A stretch of DNA of 6,554 nt from CAKVOD01 sp050872805 (GTDB lineage Bacteria > Bacillota > Clostridia > Christensenellales > UBA1242), in contig JBNMHN010000070.1 in the NCBI GenBank assembly GCA_050872805.1, forward strand, positions 1 to 6,554, read 5' to 3'. Under the pieces are notes generated by a model. It searched no databases and was not told where the DNA came from. It saw only the letters and a list, made by a program, of their open reading frames with translations. This document shows, piece after piece, positions 1 through 5,615 of the stretch; positions within the stretch are counted from its first letter, which is position 1; every line of letters starts with the position of its first letter. The position numbers were made by a program, and so were the translations under genes.

Positions 1-2
1 CA

Positions 3-236
3 TCATCAGCGCGCGTGTGCAAAGAAAAGTTTCCAACGCGCCAGTACGACGACCTAGTGCTTGAAAGCGGGTTTTACGACGCGCTTATATTAAATCTCGG
101 CACAGGGGAAGGCAACAATTGGTGGTGCGTCGTCTACCCGCCAATGTGTTTTGTGGGTGGGGCGGACGACGGCAGCAATAATGTTCGCTACAAATCAAAA
201 CTCGTGGAAATCATCAACAACTTTTTCGGCAAATGA
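3..236 (+). CDS. spoIIR: Stage II sporulation protein R (SpoIIR), C-terminal part, 5' end outside window
   Basis: SpoIIR is made in the forespore and exported to the intermembrane space, where it triggers the SpoIIGA protease to process pro-sigma-E in the mother cell. The visible 77 codons contain the family's most conserved stretch: FPT..YDDLVLESGFYDALIL, then LGTGEGNNWWCVVYPPMCFV, followed by a short variable loop and the terminal YKSKLVEIINNFF helix. The frame is open through the left edge, so the signal peptide and first domain are missing from view. A GTG at base 15 is in frame but lies inside the conserved domain and is not the start. The gene ends with TGA at 234-236, 5 bp before the convergent peptidase gene. 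Identification is from recognised family motifs and is strong; it is also the main evidence that the host forms endospores. Confidence 0.93.
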   Translation, partial: SSARVCKEKFPTRQYDDLVLESGFYDALILNLGTGEGNNWWCVVYPPMCFVGGADDGSNNVRYKSKLVEIINNFFGK

Positions 237-241
237 ACAGC

Positions 242-1768
242 CTATGCCACAGTATCTGAAGTAATAATTATTTTGCCGTCAAGCCAAGAATCAATCAACG
301 CGCGCAAAGGCATCTTGCTCGCGTTTTCAAACGCAAGAATGAAAGTGTCGCGCGTCGCAAACTTCATAGCATTGTCGCGATAAAAATCTTTGAGCGCCGC
401 CATAAACTTATTGTCGCCAACCACATTGCGAATGTTGTCAAGCATCAGCACCGACTTTACATACGCCATATATGTATACTCAGGCTCAGTCTTGTAGTCC
501 GTCAGCGCGCGCGTCATCGACGTGTCAAAGTTTTCAAACAAATCGCCGTAAACCTCAACAAATAAAACATACGACTTGAGGTCGCTCGAAATAATCTTGT
601 CGCGCGACTGCTCGTAATCAGGATTGTTTTCATAGAAAAGAATGCAAGAATATTCCGCCAGCCCCTCATCTATCCAGCCGTCAACGTTTTGATTGTCACC
701 AACCACGCCGTACCACCACTGATGCGCAATTTCGTGAACAATCACATTCGTGTACTCCTCATAACTTGATAAGTCGTCGGAAATATACACAATGTTAGGG
801 AATTCCATTCCGCCGTGCACAAAACCCGTCTCAACCACCGCAAGCGTCTTGTACGGATACTCACCGAATAGCTTATTAAAGGTATTGACAGATTTTATCG
901 ACGTCTCAAGCGATTTTTCCGCGTTCTCATCCTTGTATGAGTAATAATTAACAGTCGTCTTGCCAGCTTTGCCCGTCAAAACTTTGAACTCGCGGGACAA
1001 AACCATCGCAAAATCGCGCACCGCAAGGGCAGTGAACACGTGTTCCACCTTGCCGTCCTTTGTCGCACTCGACTTCGCCTCGCCCGTGCTCGCTACAACA
1101 AAGTCGTCCGCGCACGTGAGAGTTACCTTGTAGTTTGAAACATCCGAGTAAAAAGGATCGCCATTATAACTATACGGACTCGTGTCAAACGCGCCGTTTT
1201 CGTAAACGCACGCAATCGGGTAGAAGTTGCCAAGATTGACCGCCTTGTCAGTGTAGCCAAACCTGTGGCGAATGTTTGGCAAATTGACATCAAATTCAAA
1301 CGAAATAGTCGCGCGCGAGTTAGGGAACAACTGTGTTGCAATCGGCACAATCAAAATGTCCTTGTCCTTGCCGCCAATCTCAAAAGTCGTCTCCTTGTTG
1401 TTGACCTTGACGTTTTTGACCGTTATGCCGCCAAAACTTTCGCCATTCGGGTACGCATCCTCGCTTGTCAGCGCGCCCACAGGCTTAAATTGCGCGCCGT
1501 CGCGAAAAGCGTTCGGGTACAAGTGAAAACTAACACTGTTCAATGTGTCCGCACTCGTGTTTTTGTAGTCCACGCTCTGCGTCGCAAACAAACTTTTCGT
1601 GTCATCATTATAAATCGCATTAATCGTGTAGTTGTTTGCCTCTTTGCTAGCGCGCAAAACAACCGAGTTTGCCTTGCACGGCGAAAATGCAAACACGCAA
1701 ATGAGCGCAATCACAACCAGTGCCACCGCGCTCCAAATCGTCAATCGTATTTTTTTAGACATAGACAT
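242..1768 (-). CDS. M1-family zinc metallopeptidase, membrane-anchored or secreted
   Basis: A 508-residue M1 (gluzincin) aminopeptidase-type protein. After a short basic N-terminus (MSMSKKIR) comes one hydrophobic segment at about residues 9-29, acting as a signal peptide or membrane anchor, so the enzyme probably works outside the cytoplasm. A beta-rich N-terminal domain (about 40-260) precedes the catalytic domain. The substrate-binding motif reads HGGMEFPNIVY (318-328, equivalent to GAMEN). The zinc site is HEIAHQWW (345-352) plus WIDEGLAEY, giving ligands H345, H349 and E368 with the normal 18-residue spacing and E346 as general base. A Tyr around 431-436 is the likely transition-state Tyr. 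The protein ends soon after a short helical part, so it lacks the long C-terminal domain of PepN. The start at 1768 is chosen because AAGGAG lies 6 nt upstream; an in-frame GTG at 1801 lacks such a site. No clear promoter is seen in the 69 bp upstream. Exact substrate is unknown; family assignment is secure. Confidence 0.9.
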   Translation of the reverse strand: MSMSKKIRLTIWSAVALVVIALICVFAFSPCKANSVVLRASKEANNYTINAIYNDDTKSLFATQSVDYKNTSADTLNSVSFHLYPNAFRDGAQFKPVGALTSEDAYPNGESFGGITVKNVKVNNKETTFEIGGKDKDILIVPIATQLFPNSRATISFEFDVNLPNIRHRFGYTDKAVNLGNFYPIACVYENGAFDTSPYSYNGDPFYSDVSNYKVTLTCADDFVVASTGEAKSSATKDGKVEHVFTALAVRDFAMVLSREFKVLTGKAGKTTVNYYSYKDENAEKSLETSIKSVNTFNKLFGEYPYKTLAVVETGFVHGGMEFPNIVYISDDLSSYEEYTNVIVHEIAHQWWYGVVGDNQNVDGWIDEGLAEYSCILFYENNPDYEQSRDKIISSDLKSYVLFVEVYGDLFENFDTSMTRALTDYKTEPEYTYMAYVKSVLMLDNIRNVVGDNKFMAALKDFYRDNAMKFATRDTFILAFENASKMPLRALIDSWLDGKIIITSDTVA

Positions 1769-1774
1769 AGATTT

Positions 1775-1780
1775 CTCCTT
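1775..1780 (-). promoter_or_regulatory. Ribosome binding site of the M1 peptidase gene
   Basis: AAGGAG on the minus strand, 6 nt before the ATG at 1768. It decides between this ATG, a second ATG two codons later (1762) and an upstream in-frame GTG at 1801. Confidence 0.85.
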
Positions 1781-1826
1781 ATCTATTAAATATGATTGCA
1801 CCCCAAATTTTAGACTAATTGCAACT

Positions 1827-1878
1827 AAAAAAAGACGCTATTTTCTCAGCAACACCAAAATAGCATCTTTTTCTTTTT
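1827..1878 (-). terminator. Probable bidirectional intrinsic terminator overlapping the end of the XRE gene
   Basis: On the minus strand, GATGCTATTTT (1867-1857) pairs with AAAATAGCGTC (1844-1834), an 11-bp stem with one G-U pair and a 12-nt loop, followed by seven T (1833-1827). On the plus strand the same stem is followed by TTTTTCTTTTT (1868-1878), so it could also stop transcripts from the other side. The XRE stop codon (1840-1838) lies inside the stem. The stem is A/T-rich, so efficiency is uncertain. Confidence 0.7.
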
Positions 1879-2140
1879 GCGTAATATTCTTGAAATCTTT
1901 TATTAATTCCATATCTTGTTTGTAACTTGAAATGTCGTGATAAAAAAATTCTTCTTCCGTCAATTCGCATACTTCAATGATTCGGAGCAATACTTCCAAA
2001 CTCGGCAAAAAATTCTTTTTGCTTTCCAACCTATTGATATAGCCGTCATTCATACCAATTCGTTGAGACAGTGCGCGCGCGGACAAATTTGCCTTGTTCC
2101 TAGCATAGCCAATCCGCTGTATAATGTCATATTTATCCAT
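1838..2140 (-). CDS. XRE-family helix-turn-helix transcriptional regulator
   Basis: A 100-residue protein with one Cro/C1-type HTH domain (about residues 6-65). Helix 2 is ARALSQRIGM (21-30) and the recognition helix NDGYINRLESKK (31-42) follows. The domain continues with LPSLEVLLRIIEVCELTEEEFF, the usual helices 4-5 of the fold. The C-terminal 35 residues are charged (KDFKNITQKEKDAILVLLRK), which is common in short regulators of this type. No second domain such as a peptidase or cupin is present. The start at 2140 is set by AAGGAGG 5 nt upstream; the frame is open upstream to a TTG at 2203 but without support. It is divergent from the exported-protein gene at 2304 and shares a 163-bp intergenic region with it, so self-regulation and control of that neighbour are plausible inferences. 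The 3' end is embedded in a terminator. Confidence 0.9.
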   Translation of the reverse strand: MDKYDIIQRIGYARNKANLSARALSQRIGMNDGYINRLESKKNFLPSLEVLLRIIEVCELTEEEFFYHDISSYKQDMELIKDFKNITQKEKDAILVLLRK

Positions 2141-2145
2141 ATGTG

Positions 2146-2152
2146 CCTCCTT
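2146..2152 (-). promoter_or_regulatory. Ribosome binding site of the XRE gene
   Basis: AAGGAGG on the minus strand, 5 nt before ATG 2140. It is the strongest Shine-Dalgarno match in the window and fixes the start against the longer open frame. Confidence 0.9.
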
Positions 2153-2164
2153 GAATAATTTTAA

Positions 2165-2170
2165 ATTATA
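2165..2170 (-). promoter_or_regulatory. Possible -10 box for the XRE gene (proximal candidate)
   Basis: A perfect TATAAT on the minus strand would give a leader of about 18 nt. No good -35 hexamer lies 16-18 bp upstream; the nearest TTGACA (minus strand, 2203-2198) is 27 bp away. It is directly next to the GTGCA/TGCAC dyad, which would fit a regulated weak promoter, but it could be chance in A/T-rich DNA. Confidence 0.35.
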
Positions 2171-2174
2171 AAAG

Positions 2175-2189
2175 GTGCAAACTATGCAC
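2175..2189. promoter_or_regulatory. Possible operator dyad GTGCA-N5-TGCAC
   Basis: Perfect 5-bp arms around a 5-bp spacer, located between the XRE gene and its distal candidate promoter and just upstream of the proximal -10. Size and symmetry suit an XRE-type dimer. The assignment is inference from position and symmetry only. Confidence 0.4.
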
Positions 2190-2233
2190 AATCTTATTGT
2201 CAATATTGTATTTTTTGCTATATTTTATCGCAT

Positions 2234-2262
2234 ACTATACCATATCATTTGACAATTGTCGC
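2234..2262 (-). promoter_or_regulatory. Candidate sigma-A promoter for the XRE gene (distal)
   Basis: On the minus strand GCGACA (2262-2257, 4 of 6 to TTGACA), a 17-bp spacer, and TATAGT (2239-2234) preceded by TGG, which makes an extended -10 (TGnTATAGT). It overlaps the -35 of the opposing promoter at 2249-2277, so the two promoters may compete. The transcript would start near 2227, leaving about 87 nt of leader containing the 2175-2189 dyad. Confidence 0.4.
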
Positions 2263-2277
2263 AAATAGTGTTATAAT
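2249..2277 (+). promoter_or_regulatory. Consensus sigma-A promoter for the exported-protein gene
   Basis: Perfect TTGACA (2249-2254), 17-bp spacer, perfect TATAAT (2272-2277). Transcription would begin near 2284, about 20 nt before the ATG at 2304. The -35 lies partly within the perfect palindrome GACAATTGTC (2251-2260), so a repressor bound there would block it. A full-consensus promoter this close to a regulator gene suggests strong but repressible expression. Confidence 0.85.
2251..2260. promoter_or_regulatory. Possible operator: perfect 10-bp palindrome GACAATTGTC
   Basis: The palindrome covers most of the -35 hexamer of the plus-strand promoter and the -35 side of the minus-strand promoter. 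The half-site ATTGTC occurs again at 2196-2201. Binding by the neighbouring XRE protein is inferred, not shown. Confidence 0.4.
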
Positions 2278-2303
2278 TTTGCAAGATATAGTGAGGAAAA
2301 ATT

Positions 2304-3482
2304 ATGCTAATCAAACAAAAAATAAACTATTTTAAATCACAAAATATCCAACACAAAAGTCATAAAGTGCAAAACCTGATATTCATTTTTGCAACCACAC
2401 TATTGTTGTGCTTTTCTGCATTGACGTTATTACAAATAACAGAGAAAAGGGGAATGAAGAATGCTGTGGCGGCAAGTTGGAATGCGTATTATGTTGCTAT
2501 AGTGTTTGATAAGGAAGTTAGTAGTTTTCTGAGTGAGTGGGTGAGTTATACTACTATGGAGGCGGATTTGATTTCGAAATCGAGTTGGCTCACTACTAGC
2601 GTTGAGGAGAGAGTTAGAACTAAGTATCAGTATGCGTGGTTTTATTGCATAGATAGAAATACTTTGACGGAAAGCCTGAATCGTGATTGCAATATTGATT
2701 TGAGTGAAATAAATGGCTTATTGACGGATGGTAGCAAGATTGAGTCGTTGTCTGCACTAAATACTAATAAAGCCGCTTACACAGTTACTGGGACAGCGAC
2801 AATTATTCCAAGTAAATTTGATAAATGTGAAATGTTTGCTACGGACAGTGATGGTTTTGGTAGTATATATTGTTATGCATACCCTTTGTATGTCGGGTGG
2901 GGGGAGACTGGTAGCACGGAGACTGCAATTAAAATCAATTACTATGACCAAAATTCTGCGGAATTTAACGGCGCGCTTACAAGCGGTTATGCCACAAAAC
3001 ATATAAATGGAACAAAAACGTCGCTTGACACTCCGACGCGAGAAGGGTACAAATTTGACGGTTGGTATTTGAACGACCAGTCTTGCACAAACGAAAGTGC
3101 GAGAGTCACAGAACTTAGTGCTGATAAAACATACGAAACTATTAACCTATATGCAAAATGGACTGCGATAATAACACTCACGCTTACGTGTAGCAATTTT
3201 GACAGTCAGCGGTATATGATTTATATCTATAGCGGGGAAACCCTGAAAATGCAAATCTTGCCAACAAAGAAAACCGAAACAGTTATATTGACGGCGGTGG
3301 ACGACTACACTGTAACGCCTTACAAAGTGTGCTTTGTATTCGGGTATTTGGGGAACATAACATTTGAGTCACTGACAAATGCCACATACAGCGGACGCAA
3401 CACCACAATTACAACATTTGCAAATGCTGCAATCACGTATACAATCGCAACCCCGCAAATCAACTCCAGTATTATGATTTAA
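2304..3482 (+). CDS. Exported protein with an InlB B-type (Listeria-Bacteroides) repeat
   Basis: A 392-residue protein, probably secreted or displayed at the cell surface. A basic N-terminus (residues 1-22) precedes a hydrophobic segment (24-44), acting as a signal peptide or membrane anchor; AVAAS at 54-58 could be a cleavage site. Residues about 60-205 match no family I recognise and hold several Cys and aromatic residues. Residues about 209-287 form one InlB B-repeat: INYYDQN, then TPTREGYKFDGWYLND, ending INLYAKWT. Residues about 290-356 look like a small beta domain (TLTLTCSNFDS..., DYTVTPY...), similar in outline to repeats in other clostridial surface proteins, but this is tentative. 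A Thr/Asn-rich tail ends without LPXTG, so sortase anchoring is unlikely. The start at 2304 has GAGG 7 nt upstream and a consensus promoter; a later ATG at 2454 follows AAAGGGG but would lose the signal segment. The role is unknown; such repeats are common in adhesion proteins. Confidence 0.8.
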   Translation: MLIKQKINYFKSQNIQHKSHKVQNLIFIFATTLLLCFSALTLLQITEKRGMKNAVAASWNAYYVAIVFDKEVSSFLSEWVSYTTMEADLISKSSWLTTSVEERVRTKYQYAWFYCIDRNTLTESLNRDCNIDLSEINGLLTDGSKIESLSALNTNKAAYTVTGTATIIPSKFDKCEMFATDSDGFGSIYCYAYPLYVGWGETGSTETAIKINYYDQNSAEFNGALTSGYATKHINGTKTSLDTPTREGYKFDGWYLNDQSCTNESARVTELSADKTYETINLYAKWTAIITLTLTCSNFDSQRYMIYIYSGETLKMQILPTKKTETVILTAVDDYTVTPYKVCFVFGYLGNITFESLTNATYSGRNTTITTFANAAITYTIATPQINSSIMI

Positions 3483-3499
3483 TTGAGTGCTAAACAATG

Positions 3500-3532
3500 G
3501 AATACCTTTGAAAGGTATTCTTTTAATTTTTT
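3500..3532 (+). terminator. Intrinsic terminator of the exported-protein gene
   Basis: GAATACCTTT (3500-3509) and AAAGGTATTC (3511-3520) are perfect complements, giving a stem of at least 7 bp with a TTTGAAA loop, followed by TTTTAATTTTTT (3521-3532). It begins 18 nt after the stop codon and separates this gene from the synthetase operon. Confidence 0.9.
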
Positions 3533-3569
3533 GATAATCAACAACTTTTCACAAAGTGTGCTAGAGTAT

Positions 3570-3598
3570 TTGACAAAAACGTCGTAATGTTGTAAAAT
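3570..3598 (+). promoter_or_regulatory. Sigma-A promoter of the alaS-ileS operon
   Basis: TTGACA (3570-3575), 17-bp spacer, TAAAAT (3593-3598, one mismatch to TATAAT). The predicted start near 3605 leaves a leader of about 210 nt before the alaS ATG at 3817. A 12-nt direct repeat, TTTTCACAAAGT, occurs just upstream (3546-3557) and again within the leader (3682-3693). Confidence 0.75.
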
Positions 3599-3604
3599 AT
3601 TGAC

Positions 3605-3816
3605 AAGTTACACCCGTGCGCCAAATCGCGGGTGCATTGTATTTATTTTGGTGCAATCAAAGCCGCATTATAAGTCGCAATTTTTCACAAAGTATAACAC
3701 TAATTATTTTTGATTTGCGAGTTGCGATTCGATTTGTGCTTTGTGCCACGCAAACAAAAAAGTTTGCCACTATGCGCTTTGCGCCAAAGTATAGAGTATT
3801 AGGAGAGAAAAGAAAA
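3605..3816 (+). other. Untranslated leader of alaS with small hairpins, no T-box seen
   Basis: The stretch from the predicted transcription start to the alaS start carries no supported gene. Hairpins visible by eye are CACCCG/CGGGTG (3611-3616 with 3629-3634), GCAAAC-AAAAAA-GTTTGC (3750-3767) and CTTTG-CGC-CAAAG (3777-3789) just before the ribosome binding site. TCGCAA (3675-3680) could pair with either of two tandem TTGCGA copies (3715-3720 and 3722-3727), allowing alternative folds. The conserved T-box sequence (AGGGTGG.ACCGCG) and a run-of-T terminator, both expected of a Firmicutes synthetase leader, are not found. It may be a different kind of leader regulation or a plain untranslated region; no known riboswitch class was recognised. 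Confidence 0.4.
3801..3805 (+). promoter_or_regulatory. Ribosome binding site of alaS
   Basis: AGGAG lies 11 nt before ATG 3817, slightly long spacing but the only good match nearby. It supports this start over an open in-frame extension back to a GTG at 3616. Confidence 0.7.
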
Positions 3817-5607
3817 ATGAAATACACTGCAAAACAAATTTTGGATACGTTTATCAACTTTTTTACTGAAAACGGACACACACGAATAAAAAACTCAAGT
3901 ATCGTGCCTGAAAATGACCCAACGCTACTATTTATCAATGCGGGTATGGCGCCAATCAAAAAGTGCTTTACGGGCGAGGAACAACCAGTCAGCAAACGTA
4001 TGTGCAACGTGCAAACCTGCATCCGCACAAACGACATCGAGTCAGTCGGTGACCGACACCACTTGACAAGTTTCAATATGCTTGGCAGTTGGTCAATCGG
4101 TGACTACTTCAAAGAGGGCGCAATTAGTTATGCGTTCAAGTTGTTGACCGAGGGCTTCAAAATCCCAAAGGAAAAACTTTATGCAACAGTCTTTAGCGGG
4201 GATGAAGCGCTAGGACTCCCAGCGGACGAAGAAAGCGCGGGCATTTGGGAAAAAGTCGGCATTGACCCATCGCACATTATAAAACTACCATTTGAGGACA
4301 ACTTTTGGAGTATGGGCGACGGGGAAGGTCCTTGCGGTCCTTGCACCGAAGTCTTTTATGACACAGGCGACGAACACGGCGAAAGTTACGAAAAATCAGG
4401 CTTTTTCGACACAAAGAAAAGGTATCTTGAGATTTGGAACGCGGGCGTGTTTATGCAATACTATAAAAACCTTGACAAAACGTATAGCAAGTTGAAGTTT
4501 AACTCCGTCGACACAGGCTCAGGGCTTGAAAGAATGCTCTTGACCCTCAACGGACTTGACACCGTCTATGATACTGAAATTTTTGTCGACATTATGAACT
4601 ATCTTCGCGAAAATTCAAAGAACCCTAACGAGCGCAGTTTGCGCATTATTTGCGAACACATTAGAACAAGCGTCATTATATTGAATGCGAAAGTCGAGCC
4701 GTCAAACGTCAAAGCGGGCTACATTTTGCGCCGCCTTATGCGTAGAGCCTTGCGCCACTTGAGAACAATCGAGGCAGGCGACGATATGTTTGAAACAATC
4801 GCAAGCAAAACAATCGACAATATGGAAAGCACAGGGCTTGCGCCTGAGTGGAACTTTACAAAGGACGAGATTTTGGCAAAGTTCAAAGCAGAGCAAGACA
4901 AATTCAGCAAAATGCTTTCACAAGGACTAAAGGTTTTCAATGAATATATTGAAGATGAAAACAATATTGAAAATGGATACCTAAAGACCGAACTTGTCTT
5001 TAAGTTGTACGACACATTCGGCTTCCCGCTTGAAATCACGCAGGAACTTGCTGAGGAGCACAACATAAAGGTCGACGACAAAGCGTTTGAAGAGTTACTA
5101 GAACACCACAAAGAGGAGTCGCGCGGCGCAAATCAAGCCGTCTTTAAGTCTGGGCTTGCCGACCACGACCCCGAAACAATCAAACTTCACACGGCAACGC
5201 ACTTGTTGCACGCCGCACTCAAAAAGTTTTTGGGCAGCGACGTCCACCAAATGGGCAGCAACATCACGCCTGAAAGATTGCGTTTCGACTTCAACTTCCC
5301 GCGTAAACTCACACCTGAGGAATTGCAGGAAATTGAAGATTATGTCAATTCAATTATCGCTGAAGGCGTCGACGTCATCCGCGAGGAAATGACGCCCGAC
5401 GAGGCAAAGCACAGCGGCGCAATCGGGTTGTTTGATAACAAATACGGAGACAAAGTATCCGTCTATACAATCGGCAACTACAGCAAAGAAATTTGTAGCG
5501 GGCCGCACGTAAACAACACAAGGGAACTTGTAAAATTCAAAATCAAAAAGGAAGAAAGCAGTTCTGCAAATGTTCGTAGAATAAAAGCAGTCTTGCTTGA
5601 TAAATAG
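3817..5607 (+). CDS. alaS: Alanyl-tRNA synthetase, short form ending after the editing domain
   Basis: A 596-residue class II synthetase charging tRNA-Ala; typical bacterial AlaRS is about 870-880 residues. The catalytic core is intact: NDPTLLFINAGM (33-44, motif 1 region), QTCIRTNDIESVG with R70 and HHLTSFNMLGSWSIGDYF (motif 2 region), and VDTGSGLERM (231-240, motif 3, with D232 for substrate binding). The tRNA-recognition part keeps PSN (N297), GYILRRLMRRALRH and LYDTFGFP (D399), matching the Asn and Asp that read G3:U70 in studied enzymes. The editing domain has HTATH (H458, H462) and C560/H564 as zinc ligands, but reads CSGPH where most AlaRS have CGGTH. The protein stops at VRRIKAVLLDK, so the coiled coil and DHHA1/C-Ala region are absent. 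TAG is followed after 8 nt by ileS, so the two probably share a transcript. The reading frame is clean, so this is a short form rather than a broken gene. Confidence 0.95.
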   Translation: MKYTAKQILDTFINFFTENGHTRIKNSSIVPENDPTLLFINAGMAPIKKCFTGEEQPVSKRMCNVQTCIRTNDIESVGDRHHLTSFNMLGSWSIGDYFKEGAISYAFKLLTEGFKIPKEKLYATVFSGDEALGLPADEESAGIWEKVGIDPSHIIKLPFEDNFWSMGDGEGPCGPCTEVFYDTGDEHGESYEKSGFFDTKKRYLEIWNAGVFMQYYKNLDKTYSKLKFNSVDTGSGLERMLLTLNGLDTVYDTEIFVDIMNYLRENSKNPNERSLRIICEHIRTSVIILNAKVEPSNVKAGYILRRLMRRALRHLRTIEAGDDMFETIASKTIDNMESTGLAPEWNFTKDEILAKFKAEQDKFSKMLSQGLKVFNEYIEDENNIENGYLKTELVFKLYDTFGFPLEITQELAEEHNIKVDDKAFEELLEHHKEESRGANQAVFKSGLADHDPETIKLHTATHLLHAALKKFLGSDVHQMGSNITPERLRFDFNFPRKLTPEELQEIEDYVNSIIAEGVDVIREEMTPDEAKHSGAIGLFDNKYGDKVSVYTIGNYSKEICSGPHVNNTRELVKFKIKKEESSSANVRRIKAVLLDK

Positions 5608-5615
5608 AGGAAAAT

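Noticed and set aside
1265..1789. A 174-codon open frame on the plus strand opposite the M1 peptidase gene
   Set aside because: It is rich in Arg, Asn and Val with no recognisable motif, has no ribosome binding site, and lies fully antisense to a gene with intact catalytic motifs.
1769..1801. Longer M1 peptidase start at the GTG at 1801
   Set aside because: It lacks a ribosome binding site and would place a charged stretch before the signal segment; AAGGAG directly supports ATG 1768.
2141..2203. Longer XRE protein beginning at TTG 2203
   Set aside because: The added 21 residues cover the AAGGAGG site and promoter DNA; the HTH domain is complete from ATG 2140.
2256..2265. Possible Spo0A box (TTGTCGCAAA) in the divergent promoter region
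   Set aside because: It is only one base off the short TGTCGAA core, which is too weak a match to claim in one site, and it overlaps palindromic promoter elements that explain the bases.
3616..3816. In-frame extension of AlaRS to a GTG at 3616
   Set aside because: The 67 extra residues match nothing in AlaRS, AGGAG precedes the ATG at 3817, and the family N-terminus aligns from there. The open frame looks like chance.
3600..3816. T-box riboswitch upstream of alaS
   Set aside because: Neither the T-box sequence nor a terminator/antiterminator pair is present, although the position is where one would be expected.
4719..5111. Minus-strand open frames inside alaS
   Set aside because: They are Ser/Cys/Leu-rich shadows of the synthetase codons without ribosome binding sites or family motifs.
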